Positions 25,936 through 35,040 of a stretch of 64,000 nucleotides of DNA are shown piece by piece. This stretch comes from Vibrio proteolyticus NBRC 13287 (lineage in GTDB: Bacteria > Pseudomonadota > Gammaproteobacteria > Enterobacterales > Vibrionaceae), in the NCBI RefSeq assembly GCF_000467125.1, contig NZ_BATJ01000006.1, positions 62,001-126,000 of the forward strand, written 5' to 3'. The position numbers were made by a program, and so were the translations under genes. Position 1 is the first letter of the stretch. Every line of letters begins with the position of its first letter. The notes below the pieces were generated by a model, which saw nothing but the letters and a program-made list of their open reading frames with translations, did no database searches and was not told where the DNA came from.

Positions 25936-25955
25936 AAGCCTCCCGAGGGAGGCTT
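25936..25955 (-). terminator. Rho-independent terminator
   Basis: An 8-bp stem AAGCCTCC / GGAGGCTT with loop CGAG. On the minus strand it is followed by TTTTTTG, and it ends the alcohol dehydrogenase transcript. Confidence 0.88.
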
Positions 25956-25972
25956 AATAGCATAGAGTAAGA

Positions 25973-27121
25973 TCACATAGCCGCTTGAAAGATCTGACTG
26001 ATCTCGTCGTGAGTAGCCTGTTTCGGGTTAGTGAAACCGCAGGCATCTTTGAGTGCGTTATCCGCCAGGGTTGGAATGTCTTCCGCTTTCGCGCCCAGTT
26101 CACCGATACCCGCAGGGATACCGACATCTTTGGCTAACTGAACGATGGCGTCGATTGCGGCGTTTGCGCCTTGTACTGCCGACATTGCATCGACATTTAC
26201 ACCCATTGCTTTCGCTACGTCACGCAGACGTTCAGGACACACCTGGGCATTGTATCGTTGCACGTGTGGTAACAAGATGGCATTGCACACACCGTGCGGC
26301 AGGTCGTAGAAGCCGCCAAGTTGGTGTGCCATCGCATGCACATAACCCAGAGAGGCGTTATTGAATGCCATACCTGCCATAAATTGAGCGTACGCCATTT
26401 GTTCGCGGGCTTCGATATCATCACCTTTTTTCACCGCGGTGCGCAGGTAGGCCTGAATCAGCTCAATCGCTTTTATCGCTACCGCATCTGTGATCGGCGT
26501 AGCGGCCGTTGACACATAGGCTTCTACGGCGTGAGTCAGTGCATCCATACCCGTCGCGGCGGTCAGGGAAGCCGGCTTCGCCAGCATCAGTTCTGGGTCA
26601 TTGACCGACATCAGTGGGGTCGTGTGCTTATCGACGATCGCCATTTTAATGTGACGTTTTTCATCGGTGATGATACAAAATCGTGTCATTTCAGACGCGG
26701 TGCCCGCTGTTGTATTGATGGCCACCAATGGCAGCATCGGTTTTGCTGACTGGTCGACACCTTCATAATCGGCGATTGCACCATCATTGGTGGCGACCAG
26801 CGCAATGCCTTTTGCGCAATCGTGTGGTGAGCCGCCGCCCAGCGAGATAACAAAGTCACATTCGTTGTCTGCCAGAAGGCTAAGTCCGTCGTTAACATTT
26901 CCTATGGTTGGGTTCGGTTGGGTGCCATCAAAAACCACGGTGTCGACGTCTCTATCGCCCAACAGATCCTGAACCTGTTTCACCACGCCGATTTGATTGA
27001 GCACTTTGTCGGTCACGATCAGGCCTTTCTTAAAGCCTTGCGACTGAATGCTGTCTGCTGCGTCTTTAAGACAGCCTGCGCCCATCAGGTTAACCGTAGG
27101 AATGAAAAATGCACTTGTCAT
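25973..27121 (-). CDS. Iron-containing alcohol dehydrogenase
   Basis: A 382-residue group III alcohol dehydrogenase. The NAD-binding [11 protein letters not shown] is at 95-105. Iron ligands are D193, H197, H262 and H276, with H266 nearby in [10 protein letters not shown], and [10 protein letters not shown] is the family signature. It is closest in pattern to YiaY/FucO-type enzymes that interconvert primary alcohols or diols and aldehydes with NAD(H). It is a single-gene unit with a terminator behind it. The physiological substrate is not evident. Confidence 0.92.
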   Translation of the reverse strand: MTSAFFIPTVNLMGAGCLKDAADSIQSQGFKKGLIVTDKVLNQIGVVKQVQDLLGDRDVDTVVFDGTQPNPTIGNVNDGLSLLADNECDFVISLGGGSPHDCAKGIALVATNDGAIADYEGVDQSAKPMLPLVAINTTAGTASEMTRFCIITDEKRHIKMAIVDKHTTPLMSVNDPELMLAKPASLTAATGMDALTHAVEAYVSTAATPITDAVAIKAIELIQAYLRTAVKKGDDIEAREQMAYAQFMAGMAFNNASLGYVHAMAHQLGGFYDLPHGVCNAILLPHVQRYNAQVCPERLRDVAKAMGVNVDAMSAVQGANAAIDAIVQLAKDVGIPAGIGELGAKAEDIPTLADNALKDACGFTNPKQATHDEISQIFQAAM

Positions 27122-27359
27122 TAAGAATGCTCCACTGTGTTTATGTATGCATACAGGCTCGCATATAATGTGGATAAAAAGGCTTGATCTGAGGCAAGTT
27201 CTGGCACGTCAAACTCACAGATAGTGATATTTGTGATGTGGGTCTTATTGCACATTATGTGTGGTTTGTTAAACGCAAGTGATTAAAATTATACTTTTAA
27301 TCAAATGGTTAAACAGAATGGAAAAAGCGCCGCGTGGACGCTTTTTCGCTGAGACGCCG

Positions 27360-28010
27360 TCAGGCGATTTCGATCAAGCGTGCTACCAGACGTTCAATCC
27401 CGCTTGCGGCTTGTGAAATGTTTTCAGCCAGCATATAAGCTGGTGTTGAAAGCACTTTGTTTTCTGTATCGAACACATAGTCGTCTACCGGACACTCGAC
27501 ATGATCGCCGCCCATCTGACGAAAGGCTTTGGCAGTTTGGACGTCATTTCCGATAGTGCCCTGTACATCGGTGCCGTAAATCATGGGAATAATGGCTGGC
27601 GCGATACACAAATACGCCGCAGGCTTTTTCGCTTCGGCAAAGCCACGACAGGCTGCAGCCACATGAGCATTAATACTGCATTCTGTGCCTTTGACAGCAA
27701 AGTCGGTCAGGTTTTTTGCTGCGCCAAAGCCGCCGGGCAAGAGCAGGGCATCAAAGTCAGCCGGATTCAGTTTGGCGACATCCTCTATCTGACCTCGGAC
27801 GATTCGAGCAGATTCGACCAGCACATTGCGGGTTTCAGGCATTTCCTCACCAGTGATGTGGTTTATCACATGCATTTGTTCGATATCTGGCGCGAAGCAG
27901 TGCCAGGTCGCACCATGCTTCTCGATCGCGTGCAGAGCCAGCACCGTTTCATGGATTTCAGCACCATCGAAAACACCGCATCCGCTCAATATGACAGCAA
28001 CCTTTTTCAT
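27360..28010 (-). CDS. elbB: ElbB-like DJ-1/PfpI family glyoxalase
   Basis: A 216-residue DJ-1/PfpI-superfamily protein matching E. coli ElbB (216-217 residues). It begins KKVAVILSGCGVFDGAEIHE, has the LLLPGGFGAAKNL loop, and the nucleophile cysteine lies in HVAAACRGFAEA. ElbB has glyoxalase III-type activity on glyoxal and has been linked by name to isoprenoid synthesis. The ATG at 28010 is chosen from the family N-terminus. A 46-codon gene precedes it in the same direction, 38 bases away. Confidence 0.92.
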   Translation of the reverse strand: MKKVAVILSGCGVFDGAEIHETVLALHAIEKHGATWHCFAPDIEQMHVINHITGEEMPETRNVLVESARIVRGQIEDVAKLNPADFDALLLPGGFGAAKNLTDFAVKGTECSINAHVAAACRGFAEAKKPAAYLCIAPAIIPMIYGTDVQGTIGNDVQTAKAFRQMGGDHVECPVDDYVFDTENKVLSTPAYMLAENISQAASGIERLVARLIEIA

Positions 28011-28048
28011 CTTAACTTTCCTTTTCTTTACGCTTAAGAACTCAGGAC

Positions 28049-28189
28049 TCACTCCTTTTGGCTAAGTTCCTGATCAACTTCAGTGCTTTCTATATTATCG
28101 TCGATTTCATCCTGATCGTGATCGTCAGGCCGATAATTTTTCACGACAAAAGGTGTCAGCATAACGCTCGATGGCAAAAAGTGTTTCAT
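28049..28189 (-). CDS. 46-residue acidic small protein upstream of elbB
   Basis: On the minus strand an ATG at 28187-28189 follows GGGGGAG and opens a 46-codon frame to the TGA at 28049-28051. The product begins MKHFLPSSVMLTPFVVKNYR and ends in an acidic tail with 15 D/E in 27 residues (DDHDQDEIDDNIESTEVDQE). A small basic/hydrophobic head with a disordered acidic tail is seen. No family is recognised. Position and ribosome site suggest cotranscription with elbB. Confidence 0.55.
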   Translation of the reverse strand: MKHFLPSSVMLTPFVVKNYRPDDHDQDEIDDNIESTEVDQELSQKE

Positions 28190-28450
28190 AGCTCCCCCTG
28201 TAATTGCAACGAGCTTAATACGGACTTGTATTCAGTGTCGTTGAGCTGAGTCATCTGTTCACTGACAGGGTGGAAGAGGCTGCTTAAATTGCCTGATTTG
28301 TCACACATTATGACGAGGCGGTAAGAGGTCTATATCAATAAAGTTGACGATAACGCTTGGCGTTGTGCATGAAAACCTGTAGTGAGGCGAATCTCAATTA
28401 TTGATTCCTGGTCACGGCTCAGTATCATTGCCCGACTGGTTGTATATAAG

Positions 28451-29296
28451 ATGAATAATATGCTGCGTAAATATCTTTCTTTTGCTGCACTGGCGGGGGT
28501 GTTGAGTGTCAGTGGTTGCCAGTCGAAGAGCATCAGCCGGGGGATGAAAGCGCCGGTGTGTAATATTGATAAGCCCGTGCCGACGTACGTCCATTTCTTT
28601 GTGGCAAACGAAGCTCTGAAAGGACGTTCGCAGCAAGAGAACCATACTCAGATGCAATTTTGGGTGAATTACTCCAATTGGGTTTTGGAGAACTCTTGTA
28701 TCCCAATGACACGCAATGTGGCAGAAGTAACGTTTGTTGATTTGAGCGATCACTATGTACTGGACTTTAGCTCAGCGCATTATTCGCTGGAATCTGTTCT
28801 GGGGGCCGATCGTATTAGCCAGATCCGTCAGCAGTCCAACCATTATTATGCGTTGATTCTTGGCAGTGAAAACACGTTTTTTAAGGGTGATCTCCACGGA
28901 CAAGCAGAGCGTGCGCCTCATGGTCATTTTATTGCCTTGCGGTACAACACTTCCCAACATGTGCTTGAGCACGAGTTTGGTCATTTAGCCTGGGCGGAAC
29001 ATGACACCGAAACCTTAAAAGAGCAGGTAGGCAACAACGATCTCACAGAGAGCAGTGCTGTTTGGGAATGGCCATACATCAAACCATACGCACGTGCCTA
29101 TTTGTGTGCGAACGGTGGTACGATCATGAGTTACGCTCCGAAACGCAGGCCGTTTTATTCCAGCCCACAGATTTCGTTTAACGGAGAAGTGTGTGGGAAT
29201 GCGAAGGCAGGCGACAACGCTAGAGTATTACGTGATTATGCCCAGCGCCTGCGTGAACGTATGGCAAGTGTGGGTCAGGGAGTCGCGATCAACTGA
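28451..29296 (+). CDS. Putative metzincin-like zinc metalloprotease lipoprotein
   Basis: A 281-residue lipoprotein. It has a signal peptide with lipobox LSVSGC (lipidated C23), then a protease-like domain with HEFGHLAWAEHD (H174, E175, H178, H184). This is the metzincin HExxHxxGxxHD layout with Trp instead of Gly at position 8. It is followed by a Met-turn-like GGTIMSYAP (M226). Paired cysteines (C37, C83, C219, C248) may form disulfides. It would be an outer-membrane-anchored zinc protease with unknown target. The start is taken as MNNM at 28451; the ATG at 28460 is also possible. Its 3' end overlaps the convergent LysR gene by 22 bases. Confidence 0.75.
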   Translation: MNNMLRKYLSFAALAGVLSVSGCQSKSISRGMKAPVCNIDKPVPTYVHFFVANEALKGRSQQENHTQMQFWVNYSNWVLENSCIPMTRNVAEVTFVDLSDHYVLDFSSAHYSLESVLGADRISQIRQQSNHYYALILGSENTFFKGDLHGQAERAPHGHFIALRYNTSQHVLEHEFGHLAWAEHDTETLKEQVGNNDLTESSAVWEWPYIKPYARAYLCANGGTIMSYAPKRRPFYSSPQISFNGEVCGNAKAGDNARVLRDYAQRLRERMASVGQGVAIN

Positions 29297-30195
29297 TCCC
29301 AATAGGGTGTATCTGTCCCCAGCCGGTCGGCTATGTATTCGATGAACGTCCGGACTTTCAGTGGCAGGTGCTTTCTTTCCGGAAACACCGCATAAATGGC
29401 GTGCTCTGGCAGAGGGAAGTCCTGCATCACGGGAATTAAGGTGCCTTTGGCGATATCGGATGCCACGATAAACGTGGGTAACTGAGCGATGCCGAGTCCG
29501 TCTAACACCGTGCGGCGGATAACTTCACTGTTATTCACCACAAAGTTTCCCTTAGGAACGACTTTATGCTCGCCGTGGACACTTTCAAATGTCCACTCGT
29601 GCCCGCCTCGGAAATAGCTATAGCGCAGGCAATTGTGATGAGCGAGATCCGTTGGGCGTTTGGGTTCACCGTATTGTTCCAGATAAATGGGAGAGGCACA
29701 CAGCAGGCTTTTACAGGGCGCCAGACGACGTGCCACCAAATTAGACACAGGTAAATGGCCGATACGAATCGCCAGGTCGAAACCACCTTCAATCAAATCC
29801 ACCATTTGATCTTCAAGTTGCAGATCGATTTCGATTTGCGAATTCAGCTCGATGAAATCGGCGATAATGGGGGCGACGTGCTTGACACCAAATCCCATTG
29901 GTACGCTGATTTTCAATCGCCCTTGCGGTGAGCCCTGCAACTCTGTGACGGCGTCCAGCCCCTGCTGAGCGAGACCCAGCGCCTGCGATACGTAATCGTA
30001 ATAGCGCTGACCAGCCTCCGTCAGGCTGAGTTTGCGCGTTGTTCTGTTCAGCAGACGAATGCCGAGTTCATCCTCCAACTGGTTGACGCGTTTACTGACT
30101 GCTGACTTGGTGATATTGAGCTTGGCAGCCGCGACGGAAAAGCTGCCGTTTTCTACAACGGCGACAAACACGGGGATAGCAGAGAAACTGTGCAT
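29275..30195 (-). CDS. LysR family transcriptional regulator
   Basis: A 306-residue LysR-type regulator. The HTH is in residues 1-60 (FVAVVENGSFSVAAAKLNITKSAVSKRVNQLEDELG is the classic pattern) and a substrate-binding effector domain follows, of the type found in AaeR/DsdC-like regulators with RIGHLPVSNLVARRL. It is divergent from yjjG with 95 bases between. Its 3' end overlaps the metzincin-like gene. The target is unknown. Confidence 0.92.
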   Translation of the reverse strand: MHSFSAIPVFVAVVENGSFSVAAAKLNITKSAVSKRVNQLEDELGIRLLNRTTRKLSLTEAGQRYYDYVSQALGLAQQGLDAVTELQGSPQGRLKISVPMGFGVKHVAPIIADFIELNSQIEIDLQLEDQMVDLIEGGFDLAIRIGHLPVSNLVARRLAPCKSLLCASPIYLEQYGEPKRPTDLAHHNCLRYSYFRGGHEWTFESVHGEHKVVPKGNFVVNNSEVIRRTVLDGLGIAQLPTFIVASDIAKGTLIPVMQDFPLPEHAIYAVFPERKHLPLKVRTFIEYIADRLGTDTPYWDQLIATP

Positions 30196-30290
30196 AGAGT
30201 TGAGTTTAAGTTAACAATGAGTTTCTTATTATATGGATTATCATCCAGAAGAAAACAATCTAAACTAGGCCGAACGAGTAAGGAGTAATC

Positions 30291-30965
30291 ATGAAGTACG
30301 ATTGGATTCTGTTTGACGCGGACGAGACCCTGTTCCATTTTGACGCATTCAAAGGCATGCAACTGATGTTTGCCCGTAAGGGAATTGAATTCACGCAACA
30401 GGACTTTGCTGAGTATCAGCAAGTGAATAAACCGCTCTGGGTTGATTATCAGAATGGCGACATTACCGCTGATGAGCTAAAGCACACGCGTTTTGACCTC
30501 TGGGCGAAAAAACTTGAAACGACCACTGCTGAGCTGAACACTGCATTTCTCGAAGCTATGGCGGATATCTGTACCTTACTGCCGGGTGCGAAGGAGTTGA
30601 TGGAAGCGCTGTCAGGAAAGGCCAGAATGGGCATCATCACCAATGGTTTTACGGAGCTTCAGGCCATTCGTCTGGAAAGAACTGGAATGAGCAGCTACTT
30701 CGATCACATTGTGATTTCTGAGCAAGTGGGTATCGCCAAGCCAGACGAAGGTATTTTTGCCCATGCGATGTCGCTGATGGGCCATCCGTGCAAATCGAAA
30801 GTATTGATGGTTGGTGACAATCCGCATTCAGACATTCTTGGTGGTATGAATTTTGGGATAGAAACCTGCTGGCTCAATACCGAACGTGTAGATGCCGTGG
30901 ATGGCATTTCTCCGAGTTACACCGTGGCGTCATTGCATGAACTGAAAGACATTCTGATCGCCTAA
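30291..30965 (+). CDS. yjjG: Pyrimidine 5'-nucleotidase YjjG
   Basis: A 224-residue HAD phosphatase. Motif I is FDADETLFHFD (D9 nucleophile, D11 acid), motif II is GIITNGFTELQ, the motif III lysine is IAKPDEGIF, and motif IV is MVGDNPHSD. The length and the YDWILFDADETLFHFDA start match YjjG, which dephosphorylates dUMP, UMP and non-canonical pyrimidine nucleotides in the cytosol. AAGGAG precedes the ATG. Its stop codon touches the stop of the convergent WYL regulator with no spacer. Confidence 0.93.
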   Translation: MKYDWILFDADETLFHFDAFKGMQLMFARKGIEFTQQDFAEYQQVNKPLWVDYQNGDITADELKHTRFDLWAKKLETTTAELNTAFLEAMADICTLLPGAKELMEALSGKARMGIITNGFTELQAIRLERTGMSSYFDHIVISEQVGIAKPDEGIFAHAMSLMGHPCKSKVLMVGDNPHSDILGGMNFGIETCWLNTERVDAVDGISPSYTVASLHELKDILIA

Positions 30966-31655
30966 TCAGCGTTCTGCCGGCGCATGGAGTGATGTGTAAT
31001 GACTGAGGGATTTGGTGTTTGTTATCTCGAATCCCTCATCAAGTGTGCTGAGTTTTTTGATGCGATCAAGACGGAAATGACGATAGTCGTGGCGCAGTTC
31101 GCACCAAGCCACTAATGTCCATATCTTGCCCCAGAAAATTTGCCCGAGAGGTTGGAGCGTGCGCCGGGTTTGCTTACCATTCTCTGCGGTGTATTCCATT
31201 TCGACTTTCAACCTGGCGTCGGTTGCATGGCGCAGCATCTGGCTATGTCTGGCGGTGTCTGAACGAGAATGCAGATCCGGCACGAGCATCGAAAATTCTT
31301 CCACCTGTTGTTTTCTTTTGTCCGGAAGGACAGACAATATTTTCGTCGACGCACTTTTGGCCGCGCTGGCGAGTTCTTCGTCTGACCATGAGCGCACCAT
31401 TTTCATGCCCAGTTCCAGTGCCATCATTTCTTGTTCGGTGAACATCAAGGGCGGGAGGTGGGAGCCGGCTTGCAGTAAATAGCCGACCCCCGCTTCTCCG
31501 TATATCGGAACGCCGGAACGAATGAGTGATTGAATATCGCGATAAATGGTCCTTTCGCTAACCTGCATTTCTTCAGCGAGCGCCGAGGCAGTGACCGCGT
31601 AGCGTCGGGAACGCAGCAAGGTCAGGAGTTCAAATAGTCGTTCCGATTTACTCAT
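30966..31655 (-). CDS. YafY-type HTH and WYL domain transcriptional regulator
   Basis: A 229-residue regulator. The N-terminal winged HTH (RYAVTASALAEEMQVSERTIYRDIQSLI, DeoR/HTH_11 type) is at about 17-45. A linker follows, and the WYL domain spans roughly 125-215 (GQIFWGKIWTLVAWCELRHDYRHFRLDRI). WYL regulators sense small molecules or single-stranded nucleic acid. It lies 23 bases after the monooxygenase-like gene in the same direction and may regulate that gene. Confidence 0.9.
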   Translation of the reverse strand: MSKSERLFELLTLLRSRRYAVTASALAEEMQVSERTIYRDIQSLIRSGVPIYGEAGVGYLLQAGSHLPPLMFTEQEMMALELGMKMVRSWSDEELASAAKSASTKILSVLPDKRKQQVEEFSMLVPDLHSRSDTARHSQMLRHATDARLKVEMEYTAENGKQTRRTLQPLGQIFWGKIWTLVAWCELRHDYRHFRLDRIKKLSTLDEGFEITNTKSLSHYTSLHAPAER

Positions 31656-31678
31656 TCAGTCTTCATCCCAGATGCTGA

Positions 31679-31999
31679 TTAACGGTATTTTTTGGCCAGG
31701 TCACACATCTTAATGTGTTGGTGCTGAATGTCGACTGAACCTCGGTCGATCAGTGCGATTAAGGCCTGACATTGCTCATTCGCTGCAAACTGCTTACTGG
31801 CCTGTTTGGCTTCTTCCATGGAATCCCAATAGATTACGTCATTCCACAGGTTACGTTCGATTTCGTAGCTTAATGAACGATACTGAAACCCTGGCAGATT
31901 AGCGACAAATGCCTGGCTCTGCTCCGATGCGGCAACCAGATCGTGTTCCGTTACTCCTTGACGCAGTTTAAAGGTGACGATTTCAATAGCACTTTGCAT
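31679..31999 (-). CDS. Antibiotic biosynthesis monooxygenase-like (dimeric alpha/beta barrel) protein
   Basis: A 106-residue protein of the ABM/dabb ferredoxin-like fold. The stretch AIEIVTFKLRQGVTEHDLV is followed by the strand-helix unit NDVIYWDSMEEAKQA near residues 51-66. Such proteins act as small monooxygenases, as heme or pigment-modifying enzymes, or only bind ligand. I start at the ATG at 31999, preceded by AAGGAAAC, because upstream codons look non-conserved. It is cotranscribed with the WYL regulator. Confidence 0.75.
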   Translation of the reverse strand: MQSAIEIVTFKLRQGVTEHDLVAASEQSQAFVANLPGFQYRSLSYEIERNLWNDVIYWDSMEEAKQASKQFAANEQCQALIALIDRGSVDIQHQHIKMCDLAKKYR

Positions 32000-32125
32000 G
32001 ATTGTTTCCTTGTTGGTTAAGTTCGGAAACAAGCTTAAAACGTGACTTTGACAGGACATGTCAGGAGTGTGGCGAGAAGTACAACGGCTACCGCATGGTA
32101 ACCGTGTTCGGCGCAAGAGCTAAAA

Positions 32126-33121
32126 TTACCGGGCAAAAAAGCGACCAAGTGTCCGCGGGGCAAACGGCGTTAACATTGGCAGTGTCGATACTGGATTATT
32201 TTCACATTTAGAAAAGTATTTATCGGCGACCAGCAAGGAGATCAGACGCTCTTTGTTGTCATCCTGAAACTGCTCAACCCATTGATTCGCGTTGTGTATG
32301 ATCGACAGAGCCTCATTTTCATGCTCCAGATAGTAGTCCATTTTTTCGATGAGGTCGGAGTAATCGTCCTTTAATTCAACGTAATGCACGCCTGCTTTAA
32401 GCCGACCTTCCATAAACCAGGTCTCGAATTTGGGCTTTGACATCATCACCAGTGAGTTGGAGGACATGGCCCATTTTAGATTGGTGGCAACGTCATTCCC
32501 CTCGATGCAAAGAACAAATTTGTGCTGCAGCTGCTCAGCCACGCTCATAAAGTCTTTTTCCCACGGTTGTCCTTGTCTGGGTTTGGTTTGACCAATGTCG
32601 CAACGAGGATGATCATAGAACGCTCGGATAACCCGTTTACGATGATCCTTGTGCCCGACACCTCGCCAAACAACCATGTTCTTTTTTTCCTGATAAGGCA
32701 GTTTGTCGCAGACAAAGTTAAAATGACGAATACGGTTCAGTTTTAACAATACAGAATGTTCGTTGCAGCCATTAATCGGGCGACTTTTTAAAAACGTAGG
32801 ATGATCAGGAATATGAGTGACATCGCCATTTTTATAATCGAAACGTAACCCACAAGGGAAATAACGTATTACGGAACGAAGGTCAAAAAAATAGGTGGCT
32901 CCTTTGGTCTTTTTAAAAGTTTTCACTTTTGTTCCGCAATTTTCATTCAGCGAAAATCCACGAGTTAACTTATTGTAATAATTCACTCTGTCGTAGATCT
33001 CATTCTGATCATAATAATCAATGGATTGAATAATCTTGTGGCGATTCCAGCGATAGACACATTTTGGCATCAATAAGGTAATGGCATTGGAAAAGTAGTA
33101 TAAGAACTTGTTTTTACGCAC
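32126..33121 (-). CDS. Glycosyltransferase family 90 (CAP10-like)
   Basis: A 331-residue protein with the GT90/LpsA-CAP10 pattern. MVVWRGVGHKDHRKRVIRAFY is the R-rich sugar-nucleotide region, and then come KFVLCIEGNDVATNLKWAMSSNSLVMM and FETWFMEGRLKAGVHYVELKDDYSDL. Bacterial members add sugars to LPS or capsule. Here it is a lone gene, not part of a polysaccharide cluster. A very AT-rich 480-base region lies upstream, which suggests acquisition by transfer. No membrane segment is evident beyond a short hydrophobic patch near residues 8-18. Confidence 0.85.
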   Translation of the reverse strand: MRKNKFLYYFSNAITLLMPKCVYRWNRHKIIQSIDYYDQNEIYDRVNYYNKLTRGFSLNENCGTKVKTFKKTKGATYFFDLRSVIRYFPCGLRFDYKNGDVTHIPDHPTFLKSRPINGCNEHSVLLKLNRIRHFNFVCDKLPYQEKKNMVVWRGVGHKDHRKRVIRAFYDHPRCDIGQTKPRQGQPWEKDFMSVAEQLQHKFVLCIEGNDVATNLKWAMSSNSLVMMSKPKFETWFMEGRLKAGVHYVELKDDYSDLIEKMDYYLEHENEALSIIHNANQWVEQFQDDNKERLISLLVADKYFSKCENNPVSTLPMLTPFAPRTLGRFFAR

Positions 33122-33604
33122 GTTAATGACTCTCGTGACTGAATCTTAAGACAAATCTAATACAGTTGGATTAACCATCAATGAAAGAAATATGATAATT
33201 CCGTTACTTAACAGTAACTCAGTAATTTGATGCGTATGGAATCAATTTAATATACGAATTATTCTCAATAATGGCAGGGTTTCTTGTAAGGTAATCATCC
33301 ACTGTTAGATAGAAAATACATTAATATAATTATCATCAATAATAAGTAGAGCATTTATTACGCCTGATTACTATATAAACTCACATGTCGGACAGCAAAT
33401 TTGAGACTTGATTTATATTTTAATTGCACCGTTTTTCATAAAGAAAAAATTATATTCTCTGTATGTAAAATCGAATGATGTTTTATTTTTATGCACTTTC
33501 TTGATATGTCACCCATTTTAATGGGGATACTGCGATCAGAGCGTTTCTGTTCAGCCGCAGCACGTTTTGTTAAGGTACCAGGGTACAAATCGAGAGAATC
33601 AGAT
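33122..33604. other. AT-rich intergenic region between divergent genes
   Basis: About 480 bases with long A/T runs and no supported gene. The frame of the NUDIX gene stays open back to 33491, but those codons resemble no family N-terminus. The GT90 and NUDIX promoters must both lie here. The composition would suit H-NS binding. Confidence 0.5.
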
Positions 33605-34147
33605 ATGAGTGATATCAAACAGTTAGATAGTCGAGTGGTGTATCAGAACCCGTGGATGACGGTGCGCGAAGATAAAATAGTGCGCCCCAGTGGTGCGGAA
33701 GGGATTTATGGTGTGGTCGATAAGCCAGACTGCGCAGTGATTCTTGCCGTGGATAACGGCGAGATCCATTTGGTACAACAGTACCGTTACACTGTAGGTC
33801 AACGTTGCTGGGAATTGCCGCAAGGGGCATGGGAGTCAAACCCGGATGCCGATCCTCTCGAACTGGCTAAAGGCGAATTGAGAGAGGAGACCGGATTGTC
33901 TGCCGCCAGTATGAGCTATGTGGGTGCCCAGTTTATCGCCTATGGATTCCTCAATCAGACCTGTCATATCTATCTGGCTTCTGGCCTGACGTATGTGGGT
34001 AATTGTCTTGACAAGGAAGAAGAAGATTTGATCACACAAGCGTTTTCGCTTCAGACGTTTGAACAAATGATGATTGACGGTGACATCAAAGATAATGTGA
34101 CCATCGCCGCCTACGGTCTGGCTAATCTAAAAGGCCTGATTGACTAG
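33605..34147 (+). CDS. NUDIX hydrolase (ADP-ribose pyrophosphatase-like)
   Basis: A 180-residue NUDIX protein. It begins DSRVVYQNPWMTVREDKIVRP, the strand-swapped N-terminus seen in ADP-ribose pyrophosphatases. The Nudix box covers LAKGELREETGL (about 108-119), keeps the metal-binding E-x-x-E-E and has Gly where the consensus has Arg. It probably hydrolyses ADP-ribose or another nucleoside diphosphate derivative. The ATG at 33605 follows GAGAG and gives a normal length. Confidence 0.87.
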   Translation: MSDIKQLDSRVVYQNPWMTVREDKIVRPSGAEGIYGVVDKPDCAVILAVDNGEIHLVQQYRYTVGQRCWELPQGAWESNPDADPLELAKGELREETGLSAASMSYVGAQFIAYGFLNQTCHIYLASGLTYVGNCLDKEEEDLITQAFSLQTFEQMMIDGDIKDNVTIAAYGLANLKGLID

Positions 34148-34150
34148 CAC

Positions 34151-34172
34151 ACGCCCTCCGTAAAGAGGGCGT
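34151..34172. terminator. Stem-loop between convergent NUDIX and phnX genes
   Basis: An 8-bp stem ACGCCCTC / GAGGGCGT with a six-base loop. The T-run is poor, so termination is likely but weak. Confidence 0.6.
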
Positions 34173-34202
34173 ATTCGTTTATGGGCTGAACATTCGGCTT
34201 TT

Positions 34203-35030
34203 TTACGGCCGTTCACCGGCATTGAGACGGCGCTCAATGTCTGCCAGGACGTCAGGTAGATCTGCAATGGTATCAATGAGGTAGTGAGGCGCAGACTTGA
34301 GTAATTTGCTTCGGGCTTTCTGCCGTGCGTTGTCTAAAGTGACGCTGTCCGCGTTTTGATATTCTTCCCAGGTTAGTCCGGCTTCGTTACCGGAGAGCAA
34401 TAGGCCGACTGTCCACATACCGGCGTTGTGCCCCTCCTCGATTCCAGGCACAGCGTCGTCAACTTTCACGCAGGCATTGACGTCGGTGACGCCCAGTTCA
34501 ATGACGTTTTTGAGCGCCATAAATGCAGCCGGACGCCCGCCTTGAGGCAGATCATCGGTCGCAACCACATAATCCGGCAGATAACCGTAGTTGGCTGCAG
34601 CCGGGATCAGTACATCCATGACTTCACGCGGATAGCCGGAGCAGGAGCCAATTTTGATACCCTGTGCTTTGAGTGCATTGACCACCTCAATGGCGTTGAG
34701 AATCGGCTCTGCATGATCGGCCACTTTGGCTTTCTGTAACGGCATAAATGCGGCGTAAACTCGGTCGATGTCATCAGATGTCATCGATCTGCCAAACTGG
34801 GCACGCCAGCGGGCATCAACCGTCGTTAACTGGCCAACCGCCTGAATATGATCCCATTTACCCAGCCCCATCGGCTCCCGCGCTTCTTCCAGGCTAATAT
34901 CAAAGTCAAAGCCTTGGCGAAACGCTTCGACAAATATGCTGGTAGGTGCAAACGAGCCGAAATCTACAATGGTACCGGCCCAGTCAAAAATCACCGCCTG
35001 CAGCGGAGAAAGAGAAGTGGATTGAGTCAT
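34203..35030 (-). CDS. phnX: Phosphonoacetaldehyde hydrolase
   Basis: A 275-residue HAD-superfamily phosphonatase that splits phosphonoacetaldehyde into acetaldehyde and phosphate. Motif [10 protein letters not shown] gives the D16 nucleophile. K58 in MGLGKWDH is the Schiff-base lysine unique to phosphonatases, and motif II is [10 protein letters not shown]. It is the third gene of the minus-strand operon phnW-pbfA-phnX, 10 bases after pbfA. It consumes the aldehyde made by PhnW or released by PbfA. Confidence 0.96.
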   Translation of the reverse strand: MTQSTSLSPLQAVIFDWAGTIVDFGSFAPTSIFVEAFRQGFDFDISLEEAREPMGLGKWDHIQAVGQLTTVDARWRAQFGRSMTSDDIDRVYAAFMPLQKAKVADHAEPILNAIEVVNALKAQGIKIGSCSGYPREVMDVLIPAAANYGYLPDYVVATDDLPQGGRPAAFMALKNVIELGVTDVNACVKVDDAVPGIEEGHNAGMWTVGLLLSGNEAGLTWEEYQNADSVTLDNARQKARSKLLKSAPHYLIDTIADLPDVLADIERRLNAGERP

Positions 35031-35040
35031 TATCTTGGTC

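Noticed and set aside
28058..28249. 63-codon plus-strand frame upstream of the metzincin-like gene
   Set aside because: It overlaps, on the other strand, the better supported 46-codon gene before elbB and has a poor ribosome site.
33491..33604. N-terminal extension of the NUDIX protein
   Set aside because: The frame is open to 33491, but the extra residues match no NUDIX N-terminus, while the ATG at 33605 has a ribosome site and gives the usual length.
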